A stretch of 8,196 bases of DNA from Patescibacteria group bacterium (GTDB taxonomy: Bacteria > Patescibacteriota > Kazan-3B-28 > UBA10110). The stretch spans positions 1 to 8,196 of the forward strand of contig DQGN01000015.1 of assembly GCA_003524745.1 (NCBI GenBank). Reading direction: 5' to 3'. Positions 1 through 6,258 of the stretch are shown in pieces. The stretch's first letter is position 1; each line of letters opens with the position of its first letter. The translations under genes were made by a program, and so were the position numbers. The notes below the pieces were generated by a model. That model made no database searches, was not told where the DNA came from, and saw only the letters and a program-made list of their open reading frames with translations.

Positions 1-3000
1 TATAGGTTCCTGTGGTTCCTCCGGGATACAAGCAATCGGATTGATTTCGGTGGTTGTGGTCGCCTCCGCTTCGATATTCGGCGTAACAATTTGCCACAAC
101 TCATCGGCCGTGCTCTCTCCGCTAATTAAGACCGTGTTATCAATGGAACACTCTTCGGCTCCCGGATAAATCGCCCTGACACCATCCACATCATAACCAT
201 CGGTTTCTGGGCTATTGCTGAACTCGCTTTTATCGCTGCGGTCAATTAATTTGACATATTTTGCCCAAGGTAATACCGTCGAACCATTTTCGAACGAGAA
301 CATTTCATCTTGAATCCCCATGCCTAACGAATACCAAGTTGAACCATTTTGCGAAACAAACAATTCCACTGTTTCCGGATAAGCACTATCCGACGGGCTG
401 CCGTAACTGGTTTCTACCACTTCGATGTCCGCTCCCGCGCCATTCAAAATATAGTTATCAAACTCTAAAATCAGCTCGCCGTATTGAGTATTCTCCACCA
501 TTTCGCCAAAACCCAACGAGACAAAATTGACCGTGTCGTTGCGCTCCGCTTCGCCTAACGCTTTAGCGGGATTGCTTCTCTCGGCCAACACTGGGGTGCC
601 ATTCCACCGCTTGCCTTGGCGGAAAGAGGCTACCCGGTCCGCCCACGCTTCGGTTGAATCAACGGTCGCTTGGAAGGTTAATGTGCCCGAGGCGCCGGCC
701 GGTTGGTCGTCTAAAAACCATTCTACTGTTGTGCCGTCTAAGGCGCCGGGCAACAACGGACCGCCAGCATCGGGATCGCTGGCGCTACCGTCAACATAGG
801 TCGTGCCATTCGGTAATTCGTCGGTCACCCAAATATCGTACAGCGTTCCTTTACCGCCGACGCTCCAATCAATAGTGTAAGTAATTTCATTGGTCTCGCT
901 GTAATAACTGCCTGCTTTGGCAATGCGCACCGTCGGCACACAGGCAGTTTGATTGATCGTCAACAAGAATTCGGCATTAGCCACAACTGGGATAGTTGTA
1001 TTTTCTGTTTGCTGGAAACCACCAGTTAATGTTGCCGTATTATTAATCTCACAAACACCCGGATGCAGGGCCAGTACTGCGTCAACATCATAACCATCGG
1101 CGGTATCTTCGAAAAGATTCACATTGCTGGCATCCGTCAAGCGCACATATTTAATGAAAGGTATATCAGCGGGTAAATGAACTATGCCATCCCGATTAAC
1201 GAACCCGGGTAAATCGATCCAAGTCGCCAAATCTTGGCTAACCTCAACAGTAATTCTTTCCATCGGGTAACCGGTACCGGGGCCATAAGTCACCTCAAAA
1301 ATTCGCAGATCTTGCCCGGGGCCATTAAAAACAGGGGTGGCAAATTCAAGGGTGATGCTGGCGGATTTGGTTTCGGTAGGGAATCCTAACGAATAAAACC
1401 ATTCATCTTCAGGAAATCCCGGGGCATCGAAATCGGCGCCAGTTGATTGGGGCGCTCCCAACGCATTCTCCGGATGGCTCCGATCGGCAATTACAGGAGT
1501 GCTGTTTTTGCGGAGGCCTTGATCCGTGCTCACTACCGCACTGGCAAAAGCAGCATCCAAAGAAACTATAAATGATGCGGTGCCAAAATCACCGGCCGAT
1601 TTCGGGCCTAAATCCCAAGTAACTATATCGCCTGTCTCTAATGTGCCGCCATCCGAAGCTGACACAAACTGCGTACCCGCTGGCAATGGGTCGGTAATCG
1701 TGACATTATCTAACGAGCCCTCGCCGGTAATCGCCCAATCAAGTTCATAGGTAATTTGCCCCAAACTATTGATATTGCTTTGATCATATTCACCGGTTTT
1801 TTCTAAAGTAACTTTGGGTGGGTCTTTGGGCTCCGGTTCTGGACAGGCCCGATTATACGGCACAATTTGAGGTTGAATATCACCGGTGAAAGCAAAATAC
1901 ATATGCGATTGCACCACATGCCGTTCGGCAAAATAGATATCCAGAATTTTCGGAGTTGTGGTCAACGCCAAAGTCCCGTTAATGGTGACTGGGGGATGAA
2001 TCCCGCTGTTATCAGCGATTAATTCCCCGTCCAAATACAACCATGCATCGTCATCGGTTCTTAGAGTAAAATCATAGTCTCCATCAGTGGGCACAGTAAC
2101 TTTACTCGTCCAATGCGCGCCAAAATGATAATCATGCCCATTATCGATTTCTTCATCTTTGGGCGGATCGAACGGGAAGAAATTCCCGCCGAAAGCGAGA
2201 TTGGCATCAACTTGCCAGAACCGAAAATAGGGCTGGGTATACCAATCGGCCGTCCAAGGCGCCACATCTCCCATCGGATCGCCATGGGTTTTATCCGGCC
2301 ATAAACTGGGATTTAAATTCATATCTGGGTGATTGCGAGAATAATTGAAATATTCACCGTACCAACCGGTTTGCTCGCCAAAATCACACGGGATTTCTGG
2401 TGTAGGCGGTTCACATACCCGCGCCACAGACACCTTGTCGACAAAGCCGCCCAAAGAATTAGCTATGCCCAAATCAGTAAACATCAGGCGGGTAGTAGCA
2501 CCGACAGCCGCAGCGGTATAAATATGTTCTGTCCAAACCGTATTGGCATTAGCAGTACCATTTTCAGTAATGGTATCCAAAATCGTGTCGCCCCATTTAG
2601 TTTCAGTTGTATTGTCCGCTGCGCCTACTCCCGGCCGAGGCGAGGTCCAAAATCTAATCTCATAATTACTTCCCGGTACAGTAGTAATATCCTGCCATAA
2701 CTGAATTGAGGCCGGCTCTCCATTTAAGGGACCGCCGGGGCCAACCCAATCGGTATCTAATTCTGTCCACTGGTTCCCTTCTTTGGCAGTCCAGCCATTC
2801 ACGCCATTTTGCAGTTCAATCTGCGGGGCCGGGCGTTGAAAATCATTCCAAACAGTTGGCACATCGCTCCGCCAATCGGCTTGCCAGCCCGGAATAAAGC
2901 CAGTGGGCCCAAAAATATCCCAATTGGCTCCGTTAGTAACAATGGGTTCTTCAAAACTGCTGTTAGTCAGGATATTATCTTCATTACATGCGTTATCATT

Positions 3001-3093
3001 GGCGAAAGCGGCGGTCGTTGGCGACATACTGCTGATCGTCAAAGCTATCCCAGCCAATACTGGAATCCATCTATGCAAAATTAACTTTTTCAT
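1..3093 (-). CDS. Large secreted modular surface protein (DUF642-like, PA14/fibro-slime, DUF11 repeats), 3' end outside window
   Basis: This frame is open for 1031 codons and runs off the window at position 1. Residues 1-31 are a signal peptide (MKKLILHRW, hydrophobic core, likely cleavage after AFA). Residues 36-228 resemble a DUF642/CBM-like jelly roll (ILTNSSFEEP, then GNQWTELD and IQLWQDITTVPGSNYEIRF). Residues 238-415 look like a PA14/fibro-slime domain (HFGAHWTSKVTV, DGDYDFTLRTDDDAWLYLDG). Residues 425-718 and 719-1022 are two copies of a DUF11-type unit carrying a discoidin-like insertion. The role is inferred to be an extracellular, possibly glycan- or cell-binding, adhesin or stalk; no enzyme motif is seen. 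The start is taken at the MKK codon; an in-frame ATG two codons upstream (3099) is equally possible, with a stop just before it. No Shine-Dalgarno site is visible. The visible part ends in a Pro/Glu linker like those before the earlier units, so more repeats and an anchor probably follow. Confidence 0.9.
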   Translation of the reverse strand, partial: MKKLILHRWIPVLAGIALTISSMSPTTAAFANDNACNEDNILTNSSFEEPIVTNGANWDIFGPTGFIPGWQADWRSDVPTVWNDFQRPAPQIELQNGVNGWTAKEGNQWTELDTDWVGPGGPLNGEPASIQLWQDITTVPGSNYEIRFWTSPRPGVGAADNTTETKWGDTILDTITENGTANANTVWTEHIYTAAAVGATTRLMFTDLGIANSLGGFVDKVSVARVCEPPTPEIPCDFGEQTGWYGEYFNYSRNHPDMNLNPSLWPDKTHGDPMGDVAPWTADWYTQPYFRFWQVDANLAFGGNFFPFDPPKDEEIDNGHDYHFGAHWTSKVTVPTDGDYDFTLRTDDDAWLYLDGELIADNSGIHPPVTINGTLALTTTPKILDIYFAERHVVQSHMYFAFTGDIQPQIVPYNRACPEPEPKDPPKVTLEKTGEYDQSNINSLGQITYELDWAITGEGSLDNVTITDPLPAGTQFVSASDGGTLETGDIVTWDLGPKSAGDFGTASFIVSLDAAFASAVVSTDQGLRKNSTPVIADRSHPENALGAPQSTGADFDAPGFPEDEWFYSLGFPTETKSASITLEFATPVFNGPGQDLRIFEVTYGPGTGYPMERITVEVSQDLATWIDLPGFVNRDGIVHLPADIPFIKYVRLTDASNVNLFEDTADGYDVDAVLALHPGVCEINNTATLTGGFQQTENTTIPVVANAEFLLTINQTACVPTVRIAKAGSYYSETNEITYTIDWSVGGKGTLYDIWVTDELPNGTTYVDGSASDPDAGGPLLPGALDGTTVEWFLDDQPAGASGTLTFQATVDSTEAWADRVASFRQGKRWNGTPVLAERSNPAKALGEAERNDTVNFVSLGFGEMVENTQYGELILEFDNYILNGAGADIEVVETSYGSPSDSAYPETVELFVSQNGSTWYSLGMGIQDEMFSFENGSTVLPWAKYVKLIDRSDKSEFSNSPETDGYDVDGVRAIYPGAEECSIDNTVLISGESTADELWQIVTPNIEAEATTTTEINPIACIPEEPQEPI
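28..939 (-). repeat. Second DUF11-plus-insertion repeat unit of the surface protein
   Basis: Protein-level repeat, residues about 719-1022, diverged from the first unit but with the same order of motifs: VRIAKAGSYY, ITYTIDWSV, DIWVTDELPNGTTYV, VEWFLDDQPAGASGTLTF, then LAERSNPAKALG, LILEFDNYILNGAGADI, VELFVSQNGSTW, KYVKLID, DGYDVDGV and finally SIDNTVLISG. Cysteines at residues 982 and 1022 correspond to 681 and 718 of the first copy, which suggests one conserved disulfide per unit. Confidence 0.75.
940..1821 (-). repeat. First DUF11-plus-insertion repeat unit of the surface protein
   Basis: Protein-level repeat, residues about 425-718. It opens as a DUF11 beta-sandwich (KVTLEKTG, GQITYELDWAI, LDNVTITDPLPAGTQFVSAS, VTWDLGPKSAG, ASFIVSLDA). 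It then enters a module of about 160 residues (ADRSHPENALGAP, SITLEFATPVFNGPGQDL, ITVEVSQDLATW, KYVRLTD, DGYDVDAV). It finishes with the strand expected at the end of DUF11 (EINNTATLTG). Cysteines at residues 681 and 718 flank the last part and are matched in the second unit. Confidence 0.75.
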
Positions 3094-3121
3094 AGCCATA
3101 AATAATTACTAATAAAAACAC

Positions 3122-3144
3122 CTGAAAGACGAGGTCTCTTTCAG
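3122..3144 (-). other. Hairpin in the leader of the surface-protein mRNA
   Basis: CTGAAAGA and TCTTTCAG form a perfect 8-bp stem around a 7-base loop. Read on the minus strand it is followed by GTGTTTTTATT, so it resembles a weak intrinsic terminator lying about 23 bases before the surface-protein start and downstream of its predicted promoter. It could be an attenuator, an mRNA-stabilising hairpin, or a relic. Only three of the eight pairs are G-C. Confidence 0.45.
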
Positions 3145-3194
3145 ATTTATTTTAAAACTCCTATGCTAAAATGGTTACCTCCACCCACATCAAA

Positions 3195-3224
3195 AGTTTA
3201 GCTCTCAAGCCAACTTTTTGTCAA
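3195..3224 (-). promoter_or_regulatory. Putative sigma-70 promoter for the surface protein
   Basis: On the minus strand a perfect -35 box TTGACA (3224-3219) is followed after 18 bases by TAAACT (3200-3195), which matches four of six -10 positions. It lies downstream of the terminator at 3284-3317 and points at the surface-protein gene, implying a leader of about 90 bases that includes the hairpin at 3122-3144. Confidence 0.5.
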
Positions 3225-3283
3225 TCTCCGATTTATCCCCAACCAAGCGCTATTGCAAACCAAAATCGGTCAGAAAATGGCAT

Positions 3284-3317
3284 AAAAAAGAGGACCGATA
3301 TTAACAAGGTCCTCTTT
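3284..3317 (-). terminator. Intrinsic terminator of the metallopeptidase cassette
   Basis: AAAGAGGACC (3287-3296) and GGTCCTCTTT (3308-3317) form a perfect 10-bp stem with an 11-base loop. On the minus strand the stem runs into TTTTTT. It begins 45 bases after the stop codon of the 99-residue gene, the right place and orientation to end the two-gene transcript and insulate the surface-protein promoter. Confidence 0.85.
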
Positions 3318-3361
3318 AGGTGTGTTTCTCCCACCAATTCTGTGGCCGGAGGGTAAGCAGA

Positions 3362-3661
3362 TTACCCCAAGGAAGGGAGTGGCGATGGTTCAGGTTCGGG
3401 CAGCCCCAGATCTTTGCGATAGCTGGGCTCGAGGATACCATCCACGATCAGCATCTCGACCAATGCCGCCAGTTGCTCCTCTGCCGTCTCGCAACTCAAC
3501 ACTTTTCCCTGGTTGCTATCGTCGAGCAGGTCATTGTCCACCAATATCGTCAACAATTCTTCCATGGTGGTAGGCCACTCGGATACTACAAATGCGTCGA
3601 AATCGATGAGTAACCTGATTAACTTACCTAATCCGTCGTTGGGCTTTTTTGCGGCAACCAT
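3362..3661 (-). CDS. Unrecognised 99-residue acidic helical protein, second gene of the metallopeptidase cassette
   Basis: I do not recognise this family. The product is acidic and predicted mostly helical, with no signal peptide or membrane segment. It contains two similar stretches, TMEELLTILV (about residues 32-41) and TAEEQLAALV (59-68), which suggests an internal duplication of a helical unit. The C-terminus is a short Pro/Glu tail (PEPEPSPLPSLG). The start is fixed by an excellent GGAGG site (3671-3667) five bases before the ATG. That site directly follows the TAA stop of the upstream metallopeptidase-like gene, with only 10 bases between the genes, so the two are almost certainly cotranscribed and translationally coupled. 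A role as partner, substrate or inhibitor of the upstream protein is possible on context only. Confidence 0.8.
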   Translation of the reverse strand: MVAAKKPNDGLGKLIRLLIDFDAFVVSEWPTTMEELLTILVDNDLLDDSNQGKVLSCETAEEQLAALVEMLIVDGILEPSYRKDLGLPEPEPSPLPSLG

Positions 3662-3671
3662 TATCGCCTCC

Positions 3672-4034
3672 TTAATGTTTCAAGTAGTATGCCAGTTGCT
3701 CTAATTGGCGTGTCGAAAATCGGCAAAATAACTGATAAGACAATAAATCGATCGCCTCACCGATTGATTCGTATTCTGGAATTTCTTGAAAGACGTGATG
3801 CAACGCCTCGTGTATTAGCGTCAACACCATATTTACTCGGTTGGGACAACTACGGATATAAATTTTATTATCTTGATACATCCCGTCCACCGAAACCCAT
3901 CTTCTTCTACTGTTCTTTGTGTTGGCCGCTACGCGGAGCGATTCTTGCAGCACAACCTCGCATTCATTAAGAGCTTCGAGGATCTGGCGAAAATATTTAT
4001 CCGCAACGCTCTGCGACATCATGCAGCCAGCCAT
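3672..4034 (-). CDS. Small HExxH metallopeptidase-like protein
   Basis: The 120-residue product carries a zinc-peptidase signature, HEALHH at residues 75-80 in the context NMVLTLIHEALHHVF, followed by an acidic helix with Glu93 (ESIGEAIDLLSYQL) spaced as a third zinc ligand, as in gluzincins. It is predicted cytoplasmic: no signal peptide or membrane segment. The frame is open further upstream (to 4091), but the start is placed at 4034 because AAGGAGGAG (4047-4039) puts GGAGG six bases before this ATG; in the longer version that site would be translated as an Arg run. It is the first gene of a pair with the 99-residue acidic protein. The substrate is unknown. The short length and HExxH-x13-E layout recall small phage or ImmA/SprT-like metallopeptidases, but I cannot assign a named family. 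Catalytic activity is inferred from the motif only. Confidence 0.8.
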   Translation of the reverse strand: MAGCMMSQSVADKYFRQILEALNECEVVLQESLRVAANTKNSRRRWVSVDGMYQDNKIYIRSCPNRVNMVLTLIHEALHHVFQEIPEYESIGEAIDLLSYQLFCRFSTRQLEQLAYYLKH

Positions 4035-4106
4035 AAGTCTCCTCCTTCTTGGCAAAGTGCTCAAAGGTGTTTTGGTAGTCTTAAAAAACAACCTAATGTG
4101 AAAATT

Positions 4107-4135
4107 AGTATACTATTTATAAAATTAATAGGCAA
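4107..4135 (-). promoter_or_regulatory. Sigma-70-like promoter for the metallopeptidase cassette
   Basis: On the minus strand TTGCCT (4135-4130) and TATACT (4112-4107) are separated by 17 bases, a near-ideal spacing; the -10 box matches five of six consensus positions. Transcription would start near 4100, giving a leader of about 65 bases before the ATG at 4034. A small inverted repeat, TGCCA/TGGCA at 4145-4158, lies just upstream of the -35 box and could be an operator. Confidence 0.6.
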
Positions 4136-4178
4136 ATTTTTGTATGCCAACTATGGCAATATTTCTGATGTAAAGGGC

Positions 4179-4203
4179 GCCCCCGTCTGACGACGGGGGC
4201 TTT
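4179..4203. terminator. GC-rich hairpin, possible terminator
   Basis: GCCCCCGTC (4179-4187) and GACGGGGGC (4192-4200) form a perfect 9-bp stem closed by a 4-base loop. On the plus strand it is followed by TTTATA; on the minus strand by GCGCCCTTTAC. Neither tail is a strong U-tract, so the direction is uncertain. No plus-strand gene ends just before it. A minus-strand role, ending or modulating a transcript from the promoter near 4290, is the more natural reading. Confidence 0.55.
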
Positions 4204-4208
4204 ATAGG

Positions 4209-4260
4209 AGGTAGTGCAGGGAAAGGCCCCGGTTAGAGGTAGAAGGTGCAAATACTACCT
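4209..4260 (-). ncRNA. Candidate structured RNA or switch-like leader
   Basis: AGGTAGT (4209-4215) and ACTACCT (4254-4260) form a 7-bp closing stem, extended by GCA/TGC (4216-4218 with 4247-4249) after a 4-base bulge. A second copy of GAGGTAG at 4236-4242 can pair with the same CTACCT, giving two mutually exclusive folds. On the minus strand a promoter-like TTGACA (4295-4290), 16 bases, TAATAT (4273-4268) predicts a start at about 4261-4260, the first base of the closing stem. The RNA would continue through the GC hairpin at 4200-4179, about 80 bases in all. I do not recognise it as any known riboswitch or small RNA. Confidence 0.35.
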
Positions 4261-4267
4261 GAAGTTT

Positions 4268-4295
4268 ATATTACAGCATTGATCTTTCCTGTCAA
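4268..4295 (-). promoter_or_regulatory. Putative promoter for the structured RNA
   Basis: Perfect TTGACA at 4295-4290, a 16-base spacer ending in TG, then TAATAT at 4273-4268 (four of six -10 positions). Its predicted start coincides with the 5' edge of the structured element at 4260. It would be a second, distal promoter for the metallopeptidase cassette if the downstream hairpin is read through. Confidence 0.4.
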
Positions 4296-4299
4296 GTAA

Positions 4300-4329
4300 T
4301 TAAGCGGGCGTATTAATTTATAGTACAAT
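4300..4329 (+). promoter_or_regulatory. Putative promoter for the beta-propeller gene, nearly leaderless
   Basis: TACAAT at 4324-4329 matches five of six -10 positions. The best -35 candidate, TTAAGC at 4300-4305 with an 18-base spacer, is weak. Transcription would begin around 4335-4337, only about six to eight bases before the ATG at 4343. Confidence 0.45.
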
Positions 4330-4342
4330 TAATAATAGGGAT

Positions 4343-6142
4343 ATGAAAAAACAGCCAACATTCAAACTTAATCACGATCTATCATTAATACTAACTGCCA
4401 TAGTTGCTGTGGCAGTGTTAGTTATTATTTTTAATTTCACCTCGCTCAAAAATTATCTTCGCGGGATTAGCCGAGCGGCGGTAATTAATATAAAAACAGA
4501 GGTGCCAGTTCTGAATGACACCGCTCGCGAAGATGAACTCTGGGACTTAGCCGAAAATGGTTTGGCTTACTTAAGCTTAACCACTTACAACATCAACGAC
4601 ACCAGAGTAATGTACTACGATCTCCTATCGGGGCAACTACCGGTCTGGATCGCAACCGGTAATGTAATAGATTTTAGCTCCGTCAAAACTAACGGAGCTT
4701 ATGTGATTTATGTTAAAAACAAAACTATTTATTGGCACAGTACTTTTGATAATCCATTTAACGGTCATGCTGTACCCAAATTGCCCACCGATACGGATGT
4801 GTTGTGCGATATAGGCAGTAATAATAAAATCATTTTTGTGCGCCAATCCGGTGGCACTACTAATTTATGGCAATATCAAATTAGCACCGGGATATCTACG
4901 CAATTAACTTTTGTTAATTCCAATAAACAAGATATTAATTATCACTACAATGTTATTACCGGCGATGAAAAAATTGTCTGGGCAGACGACAGAAATGACG
5001 ATTTGGATATTTACTTGTACGACTTTGCGGCCCCCAATCCCAATGGTGAGCAAATTACTACCGATTTATCCGATCAATACTCCCCCAGCATCTACCAAAA
5101 TCTGATTGCGTGGACCGATGAGAGAAATGGTAACACCAATCTTGATATTTATCTGCGCGATCTGTCTAATTCTGACGCTGGCGACCAACAAATTACTACT
5201 GATTCTAAAAATCAACGTTTGCCGGACATCTATAAAAATGTGATTACCTGGGAAGATTTGCGTAACGACGAACCAACCGGTCCGATGACCGGGAATGCAG
5301 ATATTTATATGTACGATCTGCGCAAAAATAAAGAATTTGCCGTCTCGGCTGTGCCACCAGGGCAACCGATGTCCGGTGACCAACTTCGGCCTAAAATCGC
5401 AGGCAACAGAATTGTTTGGACTTACGCTCATGGTATTTCTACCGGCCAACCTCCTTTTGGGTATTCCAGTCCCAATAAAGACATCTTTATGGCGGTTTTC
5501 GATGAATTGAATTTAATCGCCCCGGCTGATGGAATTAATTTCTCATTAGACATACCGTTTATAGACATTACTTTGCAATGGGAATATTCGTCCGATAGTC
5601 CCCTGATGCCGGTTTTTTATATTAAAACCTTACTAAATGGCCAACCTTTCCCGCCGGGGTCGGATAGTGGCGTCGCAGTCGGGAAACAAACTATTTTTAA
5701 ACTTAAATCCAGTCGGATAGAAACTTATCCCGATGGTACTTTTACTTGGTCGGTTTTGCCCGCAGGGCTTAATACTAATCCGGATAATTGGGCCTTGGCC
5801 GAATCTAGAACTATCATCAAAAAAACTGCCGCTGATTTAATTGCTCCTCCCGATAATACCGAGATATTACCTCAAACCATATTTGATTGGTCGGATATAC
5901 CGAATGCCAATTTATATATAGCCAAGATCGGCGGCTATTTGCCGGAAGGAAAATTCCTTTATCTGCCCCTCCCTGGAAATATATCTGAGTTTGTAATCAC
6001 TCAAAATATTTATGATTTATTAAAACCCTTATCTGGAGAGAAAACCTATACCTGGACAGTATCCGGTACTAAATTGCCGACTCCGACAGATTGGCAAACA
6101 ATTTGGTATGGCCCGGCCCTGACCTTCAAAGTCAAGGCTTAA
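4343..6142 (+). CDS. Membrane-anchored TolB-like beta-propeller protein with C-terminal Ig/Fn3-like modules
   Basis: The 599-residue product starts with a short basic segment and one transmembrane helix (about residues 13-31), so the rest is predicted to lie outside the membrane. Residues about 65-390 form a beta-propeller of the TolB/WD40-like type. The clearest blades repeat a pattern of I(V/A/T)W, D-x-RN and DIYLYD: IVWADDRN/DIYLYD near 211-227, IAWTDERN/DIYLRD near 255-273, ITWEDLRN/DIYMYD near 301-325, and a degenerate IVWTYAH/DIFMAVFD near 357-387. Two similar beta-sandwich modules follow, opening with LIAPADG (391) and LIAPPDN (499), resembling fibronectin-III/Ig-like domains. No catalytic motif is apparent; a surface binding or scaffold role is inferred. 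Only a weak GGG lies two bases before the ATG, so initiation is probably leaderless or nearly so. It stands alone on the plus strand between two minus-strand blocks. Confidence 0.92.
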   Translation: MKKQPTFKLNHDLSLILTAIVAVAVLVIIFNFTSLKNYLRGISRAAVINIKTEVPVLNDTAREDELWDLAENGLAYLSLTTYNINDTRVMYYDLLSGQLPVWIATGNVIDFSSVKTNGAYVIYVKNKTIYWHSTFDNPFNGHAVPKLPTDTDVLCDIGSNNKIIFVRQSGGTTNLWQYQISTGISTQLTFVNSNKQDINYHYNVITGDEKIVWADDRNDDLDIYLYDFAAPNPNGEQITTDLSDQYSPSIYQNLIAWTDERNGNTNLDIYLRDLSNSDAGDQQITTDSKNQRLPDIYKNVITWEDLRNDEPTGPMTGNADIYMYDLRKNKEFAVSAVPPGQPMSGDQLRPKIAGNRIVWTYAHGISTGQPPFGYSSPNKDIFMAVFDELNLIAPADGINFSLDIPFIDITLQWEYSSDSPLMPVFYIKTLLNGQPFPPGSDSGVAVGKQTIFKLKSSRIETYPDGTFTWSVLPAGLNTNPDNWALAESRTIIKKTAADLIAPPDNTEILPQTIFDWSDIPNANLYIAKIGGYLPEGKFLYLPLPGNISEFVITQNIYDLLKPLSGEKTYTWTVSGTKLPTPTDWQTIWYGPALTFKVKA

Positions 6143-6156
6143 TCAGACAAGTTTTC

Positions 6157-6187
6157 AAAAAACCCACCTCGCATTATGCAAGGTGGG
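6157..6187 (-). terminator. Intrinsic terminator of the minus-strand block, between convergent genes
   Basis: CCCACCT (6163-6169) and AGGTGGG (6181-6187) form a 7-bp stem whose loop holds a further GCA/TGC pairing. On the minus strand it is followed directly by TTTTTT (6162-6157), a textbook intrinsic terminator for the genes ending at 6259. On the plus strand it lies 20 bases after the propeller stop codon but lacks a U-tract, so it would stop propeller transcripts less efficiently. Confidence 0.85.
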
Positions 6188-6208
6188 CATATTACTTAAC
6201 ACCCACCA

Positions 6209-6235
6209 CTAATTCATCCGCCCCGGATCGATTAG
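6209..6235 (-). other. Imperfect hairpin in the 3' untranslated region of the Cys-rich gene
   Basis: CTAAT-TC-ATCCG and CGGAT-CG-ATTAG flank a 3-base loop, giving ten base pairs interrupted by one 2x2 internal loop. It lies between the Cys-rich gene stop and the terminator, so it would be part of that mRNA's 3' end. Function unknown; possibly a stabilising element. Confidence 0.35.
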
Positions 6236-6258
6236 TGTAAGTAGAACAAAGTCTCTGC

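Larger units (their letters stand above)
4035..4342. other. Divergent intergenic region between cassette and propeller genes
   Basis: This 308-base, AT-rich region has no credible gene. It contains the ribosome site and promoter of the minus-strand cassette, the inverted repeat at 4145-4158, the GC hairpin, the structured element with its own minus-strand promoter, and the plus-strand propeller promoter. A plus-strand AGGAGG at 4206-4211 has no start codon at a usable distance (the nearest GTG is two bases away), so it is not taken as a gene start. Confidence 0.7.

Noticed and set aside
261..375. Direct repeat GAACCATTTT (two copies)
   Set aside because: Both copies lie in the coding frame and encode NGS(T) residues of the surface protein; no sign of a separate DNA element.
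527..2700. Plus-strand open frames of 60-125 codons across the first 3 kb
   Set aside because: They lie antisense to the long minus-strand surface-protein frame, have low-complexity or Arg/Ser-rich translations and no ribosome sites; they are shadows.
4035..4091. Longer 139-residue version of the metallopeptidase starting at 4091
   Set aside because: The extra codons span the AAGGAGGAG ribosome site and would encode an Arg run; the ATG at 4034 has ideal spacing to that site.
4206..4260. Match to known riboswitches (cobalamin, c-di-GMP, fluoride, ZTP, THF) or SRP/6S RNA
   Set aside because: None of the conserved core motifs of these classes as I recall them is present, so only a generic structured-RNA call is made.
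4206..4280. Small plus-strand ORF beginning GTGCAG after AGGAGG
   Set aside because: The start is only two bases from the ribosome-site-like sequence and the product would be 22 residues; the AGGAGG is better explained as part of the structured element.
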